This document shows positions 47,627-59,200 of a stretch of 64,000 nt of DNA, one piece after another. The position numbers and the translations under genes are program-made. The stretch comes from Mangrovivirga cuniculi (GTDB lineage Bacteria > Bacteroidota > Bacteroidia > Cytophagales > Cyclobacteriaceae), in NCBI RefSeq assembly GCF_005166025.1, contig NZ_CP028923.1:2420001-2484000 (forward strand), given 5' to 3'. How positions within the stretch are numbered: the stretch's first letter is position 1; every line of letters begins with the position of its first letter. The notes under the pieces were generated by a model. The model saw only the letters and a program-made list of their open reading frames with translations. It was not told the DNA's origin and did not search any database.

Positions 47627-49291
47627 TTAGTTAAAGAATTTAGGCGTTATTTTCATATCTTCTTCAATGAAATCATGAAATGATTTTAGGTGATTTAGAT
47701 TCTTGTCTAGTTCATTTATGTAATACCGCTTAAAGCAGTTTGTGTTTTCCAAGTGATATCTATTAATTAGGTAATTAAATTTGATGGACTTTTCCCTTAA
47801 ATTCAGACAGTATTTTACAAAGAAATCGATATTAATTAGTGTTAAATCTCTTATCTTAATTTTAGTATTAATATTATATTCTCCGAGTATATTTTTAAAT
47901 TCATGATTCAATAAATAATTAATACAGGGCGTATCTAGATATGAATCACTAAATACAAGTATTGGAAAAATAACAATATTTTCACCTTCAATATCATCTA
48001 AATCCTTATATTCATTATGATTTAAATTACTTATGACATTAATCAATTGCTTTATTCCTTTATCTTTTGAAGAATTAGACCTCAACAACTTTTTAAATAA
48101 TTCACCTTTAATTTCTGAAAACTCATAACTGCCCTTAATATTATCAGGTATGATTGAATCCTTGAATTCAAATAAAAAAATTTTCCCTTTATCACGAATA
48201 TAAAAATCTGGAGGTGGCAGTAAATCATACTTCTCGAATAAACTTCCACTGAGAATTTTATTTGACTTACTGTTAAAGCTTTTCTCAATTAAATATTCAA
48301 ATAAACCAGGTTCTGCAATTTCCCTACCATAAAAGGAAAAAAAATCAGTTCCTTTTGGAATTTTCTTATCATTAAAAAATATAGTTTTTTCTTCTACAAT
48401 ATCTTTTAACAAAAATTTTAATCCAGTATAAATTCTATCCGTGAGATAGGATATAGACATGAATAAAAAATTATTATCAAATAAATTTAAAATAGGTTTA
48501 TTTCTTAAATGAATTAATTTGATAGGTGAAATTGAGTCTAATAGATTATTTAACGTTAAATTTTGGATAAGTCGTAATTCTCCAATGTTTTCTTCTCCAA
48601 CTCTCAAAACACAATTATCTTCTTCCTTTAATTGCAACAATATTTTAGATAAATTAATTCTATAGTCTTCACCACTAGTCATATTTGTTTTTTCTAAAAA
48701 CGTCTTATACAAATTTTGAATTTTCTCCTTTAGAAAATTCAAAATTATCTCTGATCTATAATATTGTAAGCTTGGGTCAATATTTGGTTTATATTGCAGC
48801 TCACCATGAAAGGTTGGTAAAAATACTTCTGTGAATTTTAATTTCATTAATCCTTTAGAATCTTCACCATTTCTATTTTTAAAAATTTTATAGTGCTTCT
48901 CATTTATTTGATGATTAATAAATAAATAAATTTTTAAAAAAATAGTGTATTCTGATTTTGCAATTTTCTTATTAGGCTCGAAATCAATTCTATTATTTAA
49001 TAATTTTAATAATATCTTATTGTTAGTAATATTTTGAAATATTATTCCTCTTTTATTTTTAAAAAAGTTTGAAATAATAGAATCCCTTTCTATGTCATTA
49101 AGGTCTGTTTTCTCTAACCAATATTTCAGAATATCAATTTGTTTTCTTTCTAATAAGCACCTTTTACTGATGTCAGAGATAAATAGGAGATACTCAAAAC
49201 TTAATTCCTTTTCAAAAAATAAGTTTAACTTATTAACATCAAAATTTACATCTGAATCAAATATTTCCTTAATTGATAATAAAATTCTCAT
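47627..49291 (-). CDS. Putative PD-(D/E)XK nuclease, likely defence cargo
   Basis: A 554-residue protein (ATG at 49291; a TTG 24 bases upstream is the alternative). Residues about 358-380 read PPPDFYIRDKGKIFLFEFK, an Asp followed 13 residues later by Glu-x-Lys; together with surrounding strands this fits a PD-(D/E)XK nuclease core. The rest (long N-terminal helical part, C-terminal part) is not recognised. It is flanked by two exact 15-base direct repeats, so it looks like a one-gene cassette inside the transposon. Many such stand-alone PD-(D/E)XK genes in mobile elements are antiphage effectors; here this is inference. Composition is extremely A+T-rich. Confidence 0.55.
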   Translation of the reverse strand: MRILLSIKEIFDSDVNFDVNKLNLFFEKELSFEYLLFISDISKRCLLERKQIDILKYWLEKTDLNDIERDSIISNFFKNKRGIIFQNITNNKILLKLLNNRIDFEPNKKIAKSEYTIFLKIYLFINHQINEKHYKIFKNRNGEDSKGLMKLKFTEVFLPTFHGELQYKPNIDPSLQYYRSEIILNFLKEKIQNLYKTFLEKTNMTSGEDYRINLSKILLQLKEEDNCVLRVGEENIGELRLIQNLTLNNLLDSISPIKLIHLRNKPILNLFDNNFLFMSISYLTDRIYTGLKFLLKDIVEEKTIFFNDKKIPKGTDFFSFYGREIAEPGLFEYLIEKSFNSKSNKILSGSLFEKYDLLPPPDFYIRDKGKIFLFEFKDSIIPDNIKGSYEFSEIKGELFKKLLRSNSSKDKGIKQLINVISNLNHNEYKDLDDIEGENIVIFPILVFSDSYLDTPCINYLLNHEFKNILGEYNINTKIKIRDLTLINIDFFVKYCLNLREKSIKFNYLINRYHLENTNCFKRYYINELDKNLNHLKSFHDFIEEDMKITPKFFN

Positions 49292-49400
49292 TATCTTAAT
49301 CTTGAACAAAAGCAATAAATTTTCAAATTATTAAGAATATATTTAATTGTTTTCTCATAAACTAGTTTAAGGTATATTATAGCATTAGATAAACCAAAAC

Positions 49401-49461
49401 ATTAGGAGGGAAGCACTCTATTCTATGTGAGTTGATTGCTTTCGATCATTGCTTCCCTTCT
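49401..49461. repeat. Repeat ATTAGGAGGGAAGCA with hairpin, copy 2
   Basis: Same 15 bases as at 47583. Here AGGAGGGAAGCA (49404-49415) pairs with TGCTTCCCTTCT (49450-49461) over 12 bases with one G-T pair. It lies in the divergent promoter region before the nuclease gene and the CoiA-like gene, so it is not a terminator and may be a regulatory or cassette-boundary site. Confidence 0.6.
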
Positions 49462-49541
49462 TTATTACTTCTTAATCTTTAGTGTCACATTCTGTCAAAA
49501 TATTTATTAATCTTTAAGGTAGTTCTTAATAAATAAAGACA

Positions 49542-50648
49542 ATGCCATTTAAGGGGATTTACAAAGGGTCGGAGATAATAGCGCCTCTTTTAACCGACGA
49601 GGAATGGGATAGGTTAAAACAGGAAATAAAAGCTAGTAACGATAGCCTAATTATTGCTGCAACAGGAAAAGAAGGTTATTTGCGAAAAAGCTCTCGTGGT
49701 TTAAAGCATCTGGCTCATAAAAAAGGTGAAGCACCATTAAACTGGAAACCCGAATCCTGGGAACATCTTATGGCCAAAGAAATTTTTCTAAAGGCAAGTA
49801 TCGATGCAGGATGGAATGCAAGCCCAGAGTATATTGGGCATGGTTGGGTTGCGGACGTATTAGCATGGAAAAGGAATGTTAAAATAGCATTCGAGATTCA
49901 ATGGTCAGGACAAACTTTATCTGTAACACAAGAGCGTCAAGAAAAATATTTAAAGGATAATGTTAGAGGCTGTTGGTTTTTTAAACGATTACCAGTTGAT
50001 CCAGATTCTGATATCAATCTATGGCAAGGTTCTAAAGAGATACCTGCTTTTAAAGTAGAAATCGATGATAATGAAAATATGTATATAGAATTTGAGAATA
50101 ATAAAATATTATTATACGATTTTGTTAAAATGCTATTAAACGGGGGTTTAACCTTTTCTGAGTCAATTTCTCCTACTAAAGATAAGGTCATTAGACTAGA
50201 TTATAACTTTTATGAACAGCCTTGTTATCGATGTAATAGAATGTATTATAGATATTGGGTTAATAATTCATTTTATGATGGAGAACATTATGCATCATCA
50301 AAAACTGTTTCAGCATGTAATCGAACTGTTCAACTAAACGAAGTTTTGAACGAGGAAAAAAGATATCGATTTGAGCAGGACATTTATAATGAAGCTATAT
50401 CTATTTGTGAGGAGAATGGATTTTTATTGGCAAAAATACAAAAGCATTATAATAGGAAATTAGGTAAATTTCATTTTGTATTTTGTTGTCCATCTTGTAA
50501 AGCCTGGATTGATGATTACCACTTAGAGCAAAATGAACTTAAGGCACAAAATTTACTTAGATTTCAACGAAAGATTATTATTGATAGTTTGGCAAATGTT
50601 AAAGTTGATTGTCCTCATTGGTGCTACTCTAAATTTCATGAAGATTAA
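49542..50648 (+). CDS. CoiA-family nuclease-like protein
   Basis: A 368-residue protein of the competence protein CoiA group. Near residues 67-125 are WEHLMAKEIFLKASIDAGW then WVADVLAWKRNVKIAFEIQ; the latter gives a VADVL-x(n)-E-I-Q core, a variant of the PD-(D/E)XK active site with Gln for Lys, as in CoiA. Cys pairs (PCYRCNRMYY about 226-233 and CCPSCKAWID about 323-332) probably bind zinc. CoiA is known from competence, but the family is frequent as phage- or defence-related cargo. Convergent with the serine recombinase, with their stop codons directly adjacent. No competence genes are near. Confidence 0.75.
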   Translation: MPFKGIYKGSEIIAPLLTDEEWDRLKQEIKASNDSLIIAATGKEGYLRKSSRGLKHLAHKKGEAPLNWKPESWEHLMAKEIFLKASIDAGWNASPEYIGHGWVADVLAWKRNVKIAFEIQWSGQTLSVTQERQEKYLKDNVRGCWFFKRLPVDPDSDINLWQGSKEIPAFKVEIDDNENMYIEFENNKILLYDFVKMLLNGGLTFSESISPTKDKVIRLDYNFYEQPCYRCNRMYYRYWVNNSFYDGEHYASSKTVSACNRTVQLNEVLNEEKRYRFEQDIYNEAISICEENGFLLAKIQKHYNRKLGKFHFVFCCPSCKAWIDDYHLEQNELKAQNLLRFQRKIIIDSLANVKVDCPHWCYSKFHED

Positions 50649-51266
50649 TTATAAACCTGAAAAATCTTTCACTTTCTTAATTGTATTCGGAGAACAATTA
50701 CATAGTTTCTGGATTTCCCTTGAGGAATAACCTTTTGCAAGGTACTTAGCAATGTCTTGGTGTTTTGAAAGAAATTTTTCAGGAGATTCTTTTGATCCAA
50801 CTTTTCTTCCGGTTGTCAAACCTTTGGCTTTTCTTGATCTTATTCCTGACTTTATTCTATAGCTTAATTGTTCGCTTTCAAGCCTGGCTAAATCAGCCAT
50901 AATTGTTACAATGAGTTTTGTAAATATATCTCCGGAATGGTCACCTTTATTAATTGTAGTTCCAAGATTATGTATATAGATAGCTATTCCTTGCTGCTTT
51001 AAATCTTCAATTAGGCTTAATACATCTACTGTATTTCTACCGAGTCTGGATACTTCTGATATCATGATACATTGTATATTATTTGCATTGGCAAATGTGA
51101 GTGCTTTTTGAAGTCCAGGTCTTTGAAATGAAGATTTACTAAAAGCTGAAATTTTTTCTGAAAAAACTTTGACAACTTCAAATCCATGGATTGACTTCAT
51201 GTCATTTAATTGTCTTTTGGTGGATTGGTCTTTTGAAGAAACTCGTGTGTAGATTATCGCCTTCAT
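50649..51266 (-). CDS. Serine recombinase/resolvase (TniR-like role)
   Basis: A 205-residue site-specific recombinase. Catalytic domain 1-140 with IIYTRVSSKDQSTKRQL (nucleophile Ser in YTRVSSKDQ), SEVSRLGRNTVDVL (Arg residues of the active site) and the E-helix LIVTIMADLARLESEQLSYR; C-terminal HTH (YSSREIQKLCNCSPNTIKKV) for DNA binding. This size and layout is that of invertases/resolvases. In Tn5053-type elements a serine resolvase (TniR) resolves cointegrates, a good fit for this element which lacks a TnsA-like nuclease. The upstream region 51267-51457 would carry its res site. Confidence 0.9.
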   Translation of the reverse strand: MKAIIYTRVSSKDQSTKRQLNDMKSIHGFEVVKVFSEKISAFSKSSFQRPGLQKALTFANANNIQCIMISEVSRLGRNTVDVLSLIEDLKQQGIAIYIHNLGTTINKGDHSGDIFTKLIVTIMADLARLESEQLSYRIKSGIRSRKAKGLTTGRKVGSKESPEKFLSKHQDIAKYLAKGYSSREIQKLCNCSPNTIKKVKDFSGL

Positions 51267-51342
51267 GTTACAAATTAATCATTAGATAAAATAATAACGT
51301 TCGAATTAAGAATTTTGTTAATCTGAAAATTATTAGAGAAAA

Positions 51343-51413
51343 ATAGTAACAAGGATTAAATAGTAACGATGTCAAGTGTAAAAAAAATCAGAGTAAAATC
51401 GTTTTATTACGAT
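51343..51413. other. Candidate res site
   Basis: Upstream of the recombinase gene: ATAGTAAC repeated at 51343-51350 and 51360-51367, and a palindrome ATCGTTTTATTACGAT (51398-51413) with perfect 5-base arms. Repeats of this kind resemble resolvase subsites, but no crossover site is proven. Confidence 0.3.
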
Positions 51414-51457
51414 AAAATTTTTTTAGTAAAAATCTTGAAATATAAAGGAATGATATT

Positions 51458-51673
51458 TTACTTTTCAATTTGACTAAAGAATTCACCATAGGGTACTTGC
51501 AGTACATCTAAGATATTAAGAATAGAAATGATAGATGGATTTCTTTCACCGCGTTCGATTTTACCAATATAGTCCGGATGCAGATCTGATAAGTCAGCAA
51601 GTTTTTCCTGACTTATTTTCTTTTGCTTTCTATAAGAAGCTATTTGTCGTCCGATTATTTTACTTAAATCCAC
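51458..51673 (-). CDS. Small XRE-family regulator
   Basis: A 71-residue protein consisting of one HTH_3 domain: IASYRKQKKISQEKLADLSD (first helices) and HPDYIGKIERGERNPSIISI (recognition helix), then a short end (ILDVLQVPYGEFFSQIEK). It resembles C-protein-like controllers of restriction or defence genes. It is divergent from the small protein at 51758 and precedes the nuclease-like and Avs-like genes; it may control them. The gap of 84 bases to the divergent start is enough for an operator. Confidence 0.87.
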   Translation of the reverse strand: MDLSKIIGRQIASYRKQKKISQEKLADLSDLHPDYIGKIERGERNPSIISILNILDVLQVPYGEFFSQIEK

Positions 51674-51757
51674 GGATCGAAAATAGACTGGTATTTTATA
51701 CTAGAACACAGACTATTTGTGCGGATTCCTATTTTTAACTAACTTTCTGTAGTTAAA

Positions 51758-51955
51758 ATGGAGAAGTTGAAGAAAGATAAATTACGACCAGTAGAAATAA
51801 CAACAAAAAAGGGGAGTGTGAAAAATGGTTACTTTCACCGTTTTGTATATGTAACAGATGAAAAATACTCTGCTCCACGGGTATTAATCGAGTTGACTAA
51901 TGGGAAATTAACAATGGTCGATCCGGATGATGTGAAGTTTACTGATCGAGAATAG
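51758..51955 (+). CDS. Small beta-rich protein, unknown function
   Basis: A 65-residue basic protein, KLKKDKLRPVEITTKKGSVK followed by VYVTDEKYSAPRVLIELTN and LTMVDPDDVKFTDRE; four or five beta strands, no signal or helix. No family was recognised. It has a clear ATG and stands between the two transposon regulators and the nuclease-like protein. Confidence 0.5.
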   Translation: MEKLKKDKLRPVEITTKKGSVKNGYFHRFVYVTDEKYSAPRVLIELTNGKLTMVDPDDVKFTDRE

Positions 51956-52180
51956 TAATACTAATCCTATATTTATTTAAATACTTTTTCAATCTTACCG
52001 AAATAATGAGTCCTGAAACCCATATCATATTGTAAAGAAGAAAAATTTAAATATTTTATCGATTCGTAAAATAATCAATGGCTTATCAGTGCCTATTAAA
52101 AATAATATGTTGTATATGTATTTTATGTAAAATTTTATTTTGTATTTTTGATTTAAAATTAATAAAATCAAAATATAATT

Positions 52181-52963
52181 ATGAAAATGTTTAAAAATCC
52201 AGTAGCAAAAATTGGTGATCCCATACAAGGTAAAATAATAACACCTATAGATGCAGAGGGTGAAAATAACCCTAGAGATAAGGTGAAGTATTACTGTCCA
52301 TGTCAAAATTGCAAGGATCCTGATAGATTATTGGTTTTGTCTAGATCACCGAAGGGAAATTATTTTTTTAAACATAGATCTGGGTTTGAGCATGAATGGA
52401 AGCCAATGACTCTTCTTCATTTATATATTCAAGAGTATCTAGCCAAAGAAAATATAATTCTTATAAAGGACTTCAACACAAAGAATTTCAAAGTGCGTAA
52501 ACAAAATATTTCTATTAATCCTTTCATGACGACTATAGAGGATAATTGTCATGAAGATATCAGATTTGATGTTACAGTTATTACTAAAAGTGGACTAAAA
52601 ATAACTATTGAGGTTATTGTTACTAATGATATCACACAGCAAAAAGTCGATAAAATTAGAAAATCAAAAATACCAACCTTAAGAATAGATTTATCTCAAT
52701 TTTATTATGAAAATAGATTAGAGTGCCAATCAGACCCTGAATTTGTTAAAAGCCATACCAAAGGTCTTGTGGAAGATATAGCTAATCAAGATTGGGTTCA
52801 AACACCATCAGAGAATGAGGTTAGAAAGCATTTTGAATTTGTTGAAAAGAAAGATGAAACAGGGTGGGGGATAGTAGCTTTAATATTTGGGGTAATTGTT
52901 TTATTTGGTATTGCTAATAATTTTCAAGGGAGTACATTTAAAAGTCGGAGTTATTTTAATTAA
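52181..52963 (+). CDS. Nuclease-like protein with C-terminal membrane helix
   Basis: A 260-residue protein with an N-terminal Cys cluster (YYCPCQNCKDPDRLL, zinc-binding) and then FFKHRSGFEHEWKPMTLLHL, like the HxxH region of CoiA-type proteins. The central part, DIRFDVTVITKSGLKITIEV then KIRKSKIPTLRIDL, has the strand and D-x(n)-E pattern of PD-(D/E)XK nucleases but no clear E-x-K, so it could be inactive. A transmembrane helix (GIVALIFGVIVLFGIAN) ends the protein. Homology to CoiA is plausible but not secure. It is followed by a 290-base noncoding gap before the Avs-like gene. Confidence 0.5.
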   Translation: MKMFKNPVAKIGDPIQGKIITPIDAEGENNPRDKVKYYCPCQNCKDPDRLLVLSRSPKGNYFFKHRSGFEHEWKPMTLLHLYIQEYLAKENIILIKDFNTKNFKVRKQNISINPFMTTIEDNCHEDIRFDVTVITKSGLKITIEVIVTNDITQQKVDKIRKSKIPTLRIDLSQFYYENRLECQSDPEFVKSHTKGLVEDIANQDWVQTPSENEVRKHFEFVEKKDETGWGIVALIFGVIVLFGIANNFQGSTFKSRSYFN

Positions 52964-53255
52964 TGTAGATATTTAAGTCTAATCTCTAAAGAAATAAATG
53001 ATTGTATATCTTATAAATATTACTAATATATTTATGAAATCTGTTAACTTAGGAAGTTTTCTGAAAGCTATGAATGTATTCAATTGAGCTTTTTAATTTA
53101 AGATATTTAGTTAACTATGATTTTGTAGCAATTAAAAGAAGTAGTATTATTAACTTATTTTAGATTGGATTCAATTATAATTAAAATAGTTAGCTATATA
53201 GATTTGAAAAATTAGTATTTGAATCGTTTTATTAGGTATTTAAATAATTATTTTA

Positions 53256-56200
53256 GTGAATTTAGATTCCCAAAATAACGACCTGGTTTCATATTCTCGT
53301 GCAGGAGATGTCTTCCATTATCGATGGGCTGCTAGGCGTTGCTTGAAGTTGATACAACCTACTTCAAACCTTGAATCAGTATTTATAGAAGGATCAAATG
53401 AGAGGAAAAAAGCAGGGGAATACGTAATAGATGTTTCAGAGTACTACAATGATAATCAGACTAAAAATCGAATTGAATACTATCAATTAAAGCATACTAC
53501 ATTACAACAAGACAAACCTTTTACATTAAGCAAACTCAAAGATACAATTGTTGGGTTTGCTGAAAGATACAAGCAACATTCAAAAGAGAAATCCTTATCT
53601 GGAGTATCCTTTACAATTATTACAAATCGGAAGATAGATGAAACCTTTAAGCAAAACATCTCCTCAATATCAGGAGGTGGTGATAAGGTCAATAATAGAT
53701 TTGTTCAAACGATTAAGAAGTATACCGAACTTAAAGGCAAGAAACTAATGCAGTTTTGTAGCCTCCTGAATTTTGCAGATAGTGAAGGAGACTATTTAGA
53801 TCAAGAAGGTGATCTAATGATTGAAATGTCTAGGCTGCAACCTGGAATGATTGACACAGCTCAGGTTGATAGCATAGTTTCATTAGTTCAAAGAAAAGTT
53901 CTTCCAGACTCCAATGGAAAAATAATTAAAGAAGATATTTTAAGGCCTTTTGGAGTTACTTCTATCGGGCAACTGTTTCCAGCGCCTCCATTATTTGAGG
54001 AGCTTGATAAAATTACTCATAGGGAGCAATACTTAAACATAGTAGATAGAATTAAAACTGCTGATCAACCTACAATAATACAAGCAGGAGGCGGTGTGGG
54101 AAAATCAGTATTCAGTCAATATGTTTTACAAGTACTACCAGAAGGCTCACTTGGAATCGCTTATGATTGTTTTGGTTCTGGTAAGTATCGTAGCAGAAGT
54201 AAACCAAGGCATAGGCATAGAGATGCACTTGTACAAATAGCAAATGAATTGGCATCACTTGGGCACTGTGATAGTATGGTTATTAAGGACACTACGCAAG
54301 AAAGTGACATAGTACTAGGTTTTCTAAGTCGAATAGAATCTTCAATAAAATCACTGAAACAAATAGTTGCTTCCGCTCAACTCTATATACTTATTGATGC
54401 AGCGGATAATGCAGAAATGGCGGCTAAAGAATTTGGAAATTCATGCTTTGCAAATGAGTTATTAAAAGAAGATTTTCCGCATGATTGCAAACTAGTTTAT
54501 TTGTGCCGACCTGAACGAACACATCTTCTAAAGCCATCAAGTTCAATTTCCCTACTTAACCTTCAGCCTTTTTCTATAGAGGAAACATTTGAAAATCTCA
54601 AAAAGCATTTTCAAGAAGCAAATGAAAATCAGGCACTTGAATTTCATCGCCTAACTAGTGGAAACCCTAGGGTACAAATGAATGCAATTTCAGCAGGTCA
54701 CGCTAGTATTAATGAACTTCTAGAATTCCTAGGTCCATCCGGAACATCCGTTGAACAACAAATTGAAGATCAGTTAAATGCAGCAGTCAATAAAATCAAA
54801 GACAACTTAACTTCTGACTATCAAAGCAGTGTAGATAAAATTTGTAAAGGATTAGCGAGTTTACCACCGAATATTCCATTGGAAGTTTTAGCAAAAGCAT
54901 CTGAAGTAAGCATAGAAGAAGTAAAAAGCTTTATTATAGATATTGGTCGCTCATTATGGATGCGTGATTCGTCCTCTGTCCATTTTAGAGATGAGCCAAC
55001 AGAAACATGGTTTAGAAAAACTTTTTTAAGCACGGAAGAAGATTTTCGTAGTTATGTTGAAATTTTAGAACCACTAGCTAGCTACTTCACCTATGTAGCA
55101 GAAATACTTCCGCAACTCTATCTCCAAGCAGGGCAATATGATGATTTAATAGAGATTGCCTTATCTGATAAGCTACTGCCAGCTAGTAATCCTATTGATA
55201 AAAGGAACGTACTTGTTTATCGTCTACAATTCGCATTTAAGGCAGCTCTAAGATCCGCAAACTACAAAGATGCTATACAACTTGCATTAAGAGCCGGAGA
55301 GGAAGTTGCAGGAGACCAAAGACAACAAAGCCTTTTTCAAAATAATATTGATTTACTTCCCAAGCTTCAGGACGATTTAAAGGTACAAGAAGTAGCTTTT
55401 AAGAAAATTCTAAGAAGTAGTTGGGAGGGTTCTGAGAATATTTATACCGCCTCTCTGCTAAGCGAAATTAAAGAATTCAATGGAGATGCTCAAGGCTATC
55501 TGAGGTCAGCCATGAACTGGCTTCACATGTATTTTGAAGAATCTAAGAAAAAGAATGATAGATATCGAGAAAACGGGATTAGCCGTGAGGATATTCTGGA
55601 ATTAGCTTATGTTTTTCTGAACCTTAATGGTGCGAAATCATGCTTGAAATTTCTCGATAGCATAAAGCCTAAAGAGTTTATATTTGAAGTAGTTAGACAG
55701 CTTGTTAATCGATTAATTGATTCAGGTAGATTTGATGAAATAGATCAAATTCTTAAGAATGCTCGAGAAAATAAATTTCATGTTGTTGCCATTGTAAGTG
55801 AATTGGTGAAAGTTGGACGATTTGCTGAAGCTGATGACATTGAAAAGTGTCTAAAAATGTTGTCAAACTCAAAAATGAGAATCAAAAAGCCCAAAGATTC
55901 TTATCATGATAATCTTACCCCTTCGATAGTGGGGTTCTTAGAGGTTTGTTTGCATCGAATGATGGAGGATAGCTTAATTACAAAAACACTAGACTACTAT
56001 GTCCCCAACGTTGCATCTCAGGGAGCCGGTTCAAGATACGAATCAAAGGAGAGTATTACATTTCTTAAAGCACTTTCTATCAGATGTGTAATCTCAAAAA
56101 TTTCAGAAATTAACCTGGATGACCTTATGCCTAAGGTTTATAAGTCTGAGGATAAAAAGAGAAGTTATTCTGATGATATTAAAGAATTCAAAGAAGTAAT

Positions 56201-59200
56201 AGGTGGTCTGTTCCCATGGTATTTATTGAGAGCACAGTTGATCTCGGGTGACATAGATGATCTTGCTAATAAGGCCAAGCAAGCTGATGAAGATTCAAAG
56301 AGAGCCATTATTGGCAGGTATAGATCATACGACGATCTTCCTAAAGAAATTGCGGGTATTCAATCATCAATTCTGATATATTGTAAAAAGCTTAAACTTG
56401 AAGCCATTCAGCAATATTTTAAAGATTATTTGCAGAATAACTCTTCATTTACAATAGGTCAACGAATCCATTTACTTCGGGCTGGAAATAGAGCAAATCA
56501 CTTGAATAGCGTATTGACTGAAATTGAAAGCTCAACTTACAAAATGGTTAGAGGTCTGAAAGAGTCTAGACCGGAAGAGGTAGCTGGTGGCTATATTTCA
56601 TTGGCACGAGCGGTGCTTTCAAGTTCAAAAGATGACGCAGCTGTCTATTTTGAAGATGCAATAGATATTATTTCCAAGTTCGGTGATGAAATTGTTGAAC
56701 GCTGGGAGGCAGTAGAATCATTAGGGAAAGCGTCTAATTCTCATTCTTCAGATGAATTGGCGTATAGATTTGTTCGATGTGCAGAATTAGTGGGAGAGAA
56801 TGTGTATCGAGAAAAACATTGGAATAGATCTAGAGCAATTGTAACCTGCGTTAATATGTCTCCCCAAATTGGAATTTCTGCTCTAAGTCGATGGAGGGAT
56901 AGAGAAATAGGGGAATTTGAATATCAGCTGGAAGATATATTAAGATATCTCGTAAAATCCAAGGTCATTAGTCCAGATTTAGGATGGTCATTGGCTCGTT
57001 TTCTTCCAAACTATAATCTGTTAGATTTTTTGTCTATATGTTTGATAAATGGATCTTCTTTCAAAGAAAGAAATAAGATTTTCAATGATGCATTTGAATG
57101 GGTAAGAAAGGAGGGAGCCACTACAGAATATTGGATGCAAATGAAGTTACTTGCAGATCAATATAAGATTCGTAATAGTGACCTAAATAATGTTGTCAAT
57201 TCTTTTGAAACTCAAATCAAAAGTTCAAAACCATCAGAATTAGAAAAGGATAAGGAAGAAGTTGCCAACTTACAAGAAGGTGGAAATTGGGATATTATAT
57301 TCCGAGAATTAGATGTCTTGACTCCTAGTGGAGTATCGACACTTTTGAAAAGATATAACTTAGAAATTCATGAGAAACAGAATCACATTATATGGGATTT
57401 AAGTGATCTATATACTGAGTTGTTTTTACGTATTGACCCTAAGGATATATTAAGATTAGTTGATTCATTCTTATACGCTGAAAATATAGGATACTATGAT
57501 TACATTAAATTCTTATCATTTATACCTAATGAGTGGAAGTCTAAAGTAAGTTTTAATAAAAAATGGCCAGAAATTATTAAAAAATTTGGTGCGAGATTTG
57601 CATATGATTTAGTCTATAATTACTCATATGAATCAGCCATCAGAGATCTAAATATTGATGATGATCTTTCCAATGAGTTGAGAAAGGGGATTTTTCAGAG
57701 ATTATCTCAAGGTCAAGAATTTACCAATGCAAGCATTCTTTTTAGATTTGTACAACATGCGTCAGCGTTTATTGATGCAAGTCAAGCTGCTAATTTATTG
57801 GATTACGCTTTGTCACGATTTGAGATACACATTGAAGATGATTTTGGAGACGGTCCCTGGAATAAATGGCTACATGTTTCTGACGATATAGATAGAAATA
57901 TTGCTGGTTTTATTTGGTCATCTCTTGGCTCACCACGTTCTGAAACTCGTTGGAAGGCTTGCCACGTAATCAAGAAATTAGCTGACTTTGGTTGTGCCAA
58001 TGTATTAAAATCGCTTCTTGAATGGTTGGAGTATGATCAAGTTGATGCCTTCGGTAGCAAAAAGTACCCATTTTATAATTTACATGCAAGACAATATTTA
58101 CTCATAGCATTTTCTCGTGTTTCGATTGATGCACCAGAAGTATTAGTTGATTATAAAGGGAAGTTTCAGAAGTATTCGCATTTGGAGCCTCATGTATTAA
58201 TCCAAAAATTTGCATCAGAAATTGCTTTGAACATCGAAAAAGCAATTCCCGGAACTTATAGCTGTAGAGAGATCTCTAACCTTGAAGGGGTCGGGAAAAG
58301 TAAATTTAAAGCTAAGAAAGAGAAATATGGATATAGAACAGATAGTTACTTGCATCAAAAAGGAGAGGTTAATACAAATATAGAATTTAATTTTGGTTGG
58401 GATTTTGATGAATATTGGTTTAAACCTCTTGGTGAAGTTTTTGGAGTTCCAGGTAAGCAAATTCAAGATCTTTGTGCAGATGTTGTTTATAATAAATGGG
58501 GCTTAGAAACAAAAACAGGATACAATAATGATCCTCGTGTAAACCTGTGGAATCGTTCACAAGAAAGGGATACCTGGCATACTCACAGTGAATATCCAAA
58601 AGCAGATAATTGGGATTTTTATATTTCTTATCATTCGATGCTAATAGTTGCTGCGAAACTAGTTGAAAATATGACAGTATTAATTGAGGAATATGATGAT
58701 GGGTTGGTAAATGAATGGGAATCCTGGTTATCAGGACATATTTTGACTTTAAATGATGGTAGGTGGTTAGCTGATTTAAGAGATCCATTACCAATTAATA
58801 AACCTGATTGGGTAAATAGTAATTTATCAAAAGAGTGGATTAATAATATTAAAGACGACGATTTACTGAAATATTTATCCTTATATAATGATGAAGGTAA
58901 TTGGTTAAACGTATATGGAGAATGGAGTGAAAGAAAGGAACATTATCATGAAGAATGTACAATTAATTCTTCTTTAGTATTAAAAGAGACTTCATCGTCT
59001 CTTCAAAAATCACTATTAGCTGTAAAGAATTTTCAGGATTATAAGTTGCCAAATTTTGGTGAATCAAATTTCGAAATAAGTGAAGGTAAATTTCAATTAA
59101 AGGGATGGATAAATGAACCTTACTATAATAATGGGATTGATAGGTTTGATCCATATGCAGTAGGAATTAAAGCTCCCTTGCCTTCGATAGGGGAGGCATA

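Noticed and set aside
49542-52963. TnsA-like endonuclease among the cargo genes
   Set aside because: The nuclease-like proteins here resemble CoiA or are unassigned, lie on the other strand from the transposase operon and do not adjoin the transposase gene.
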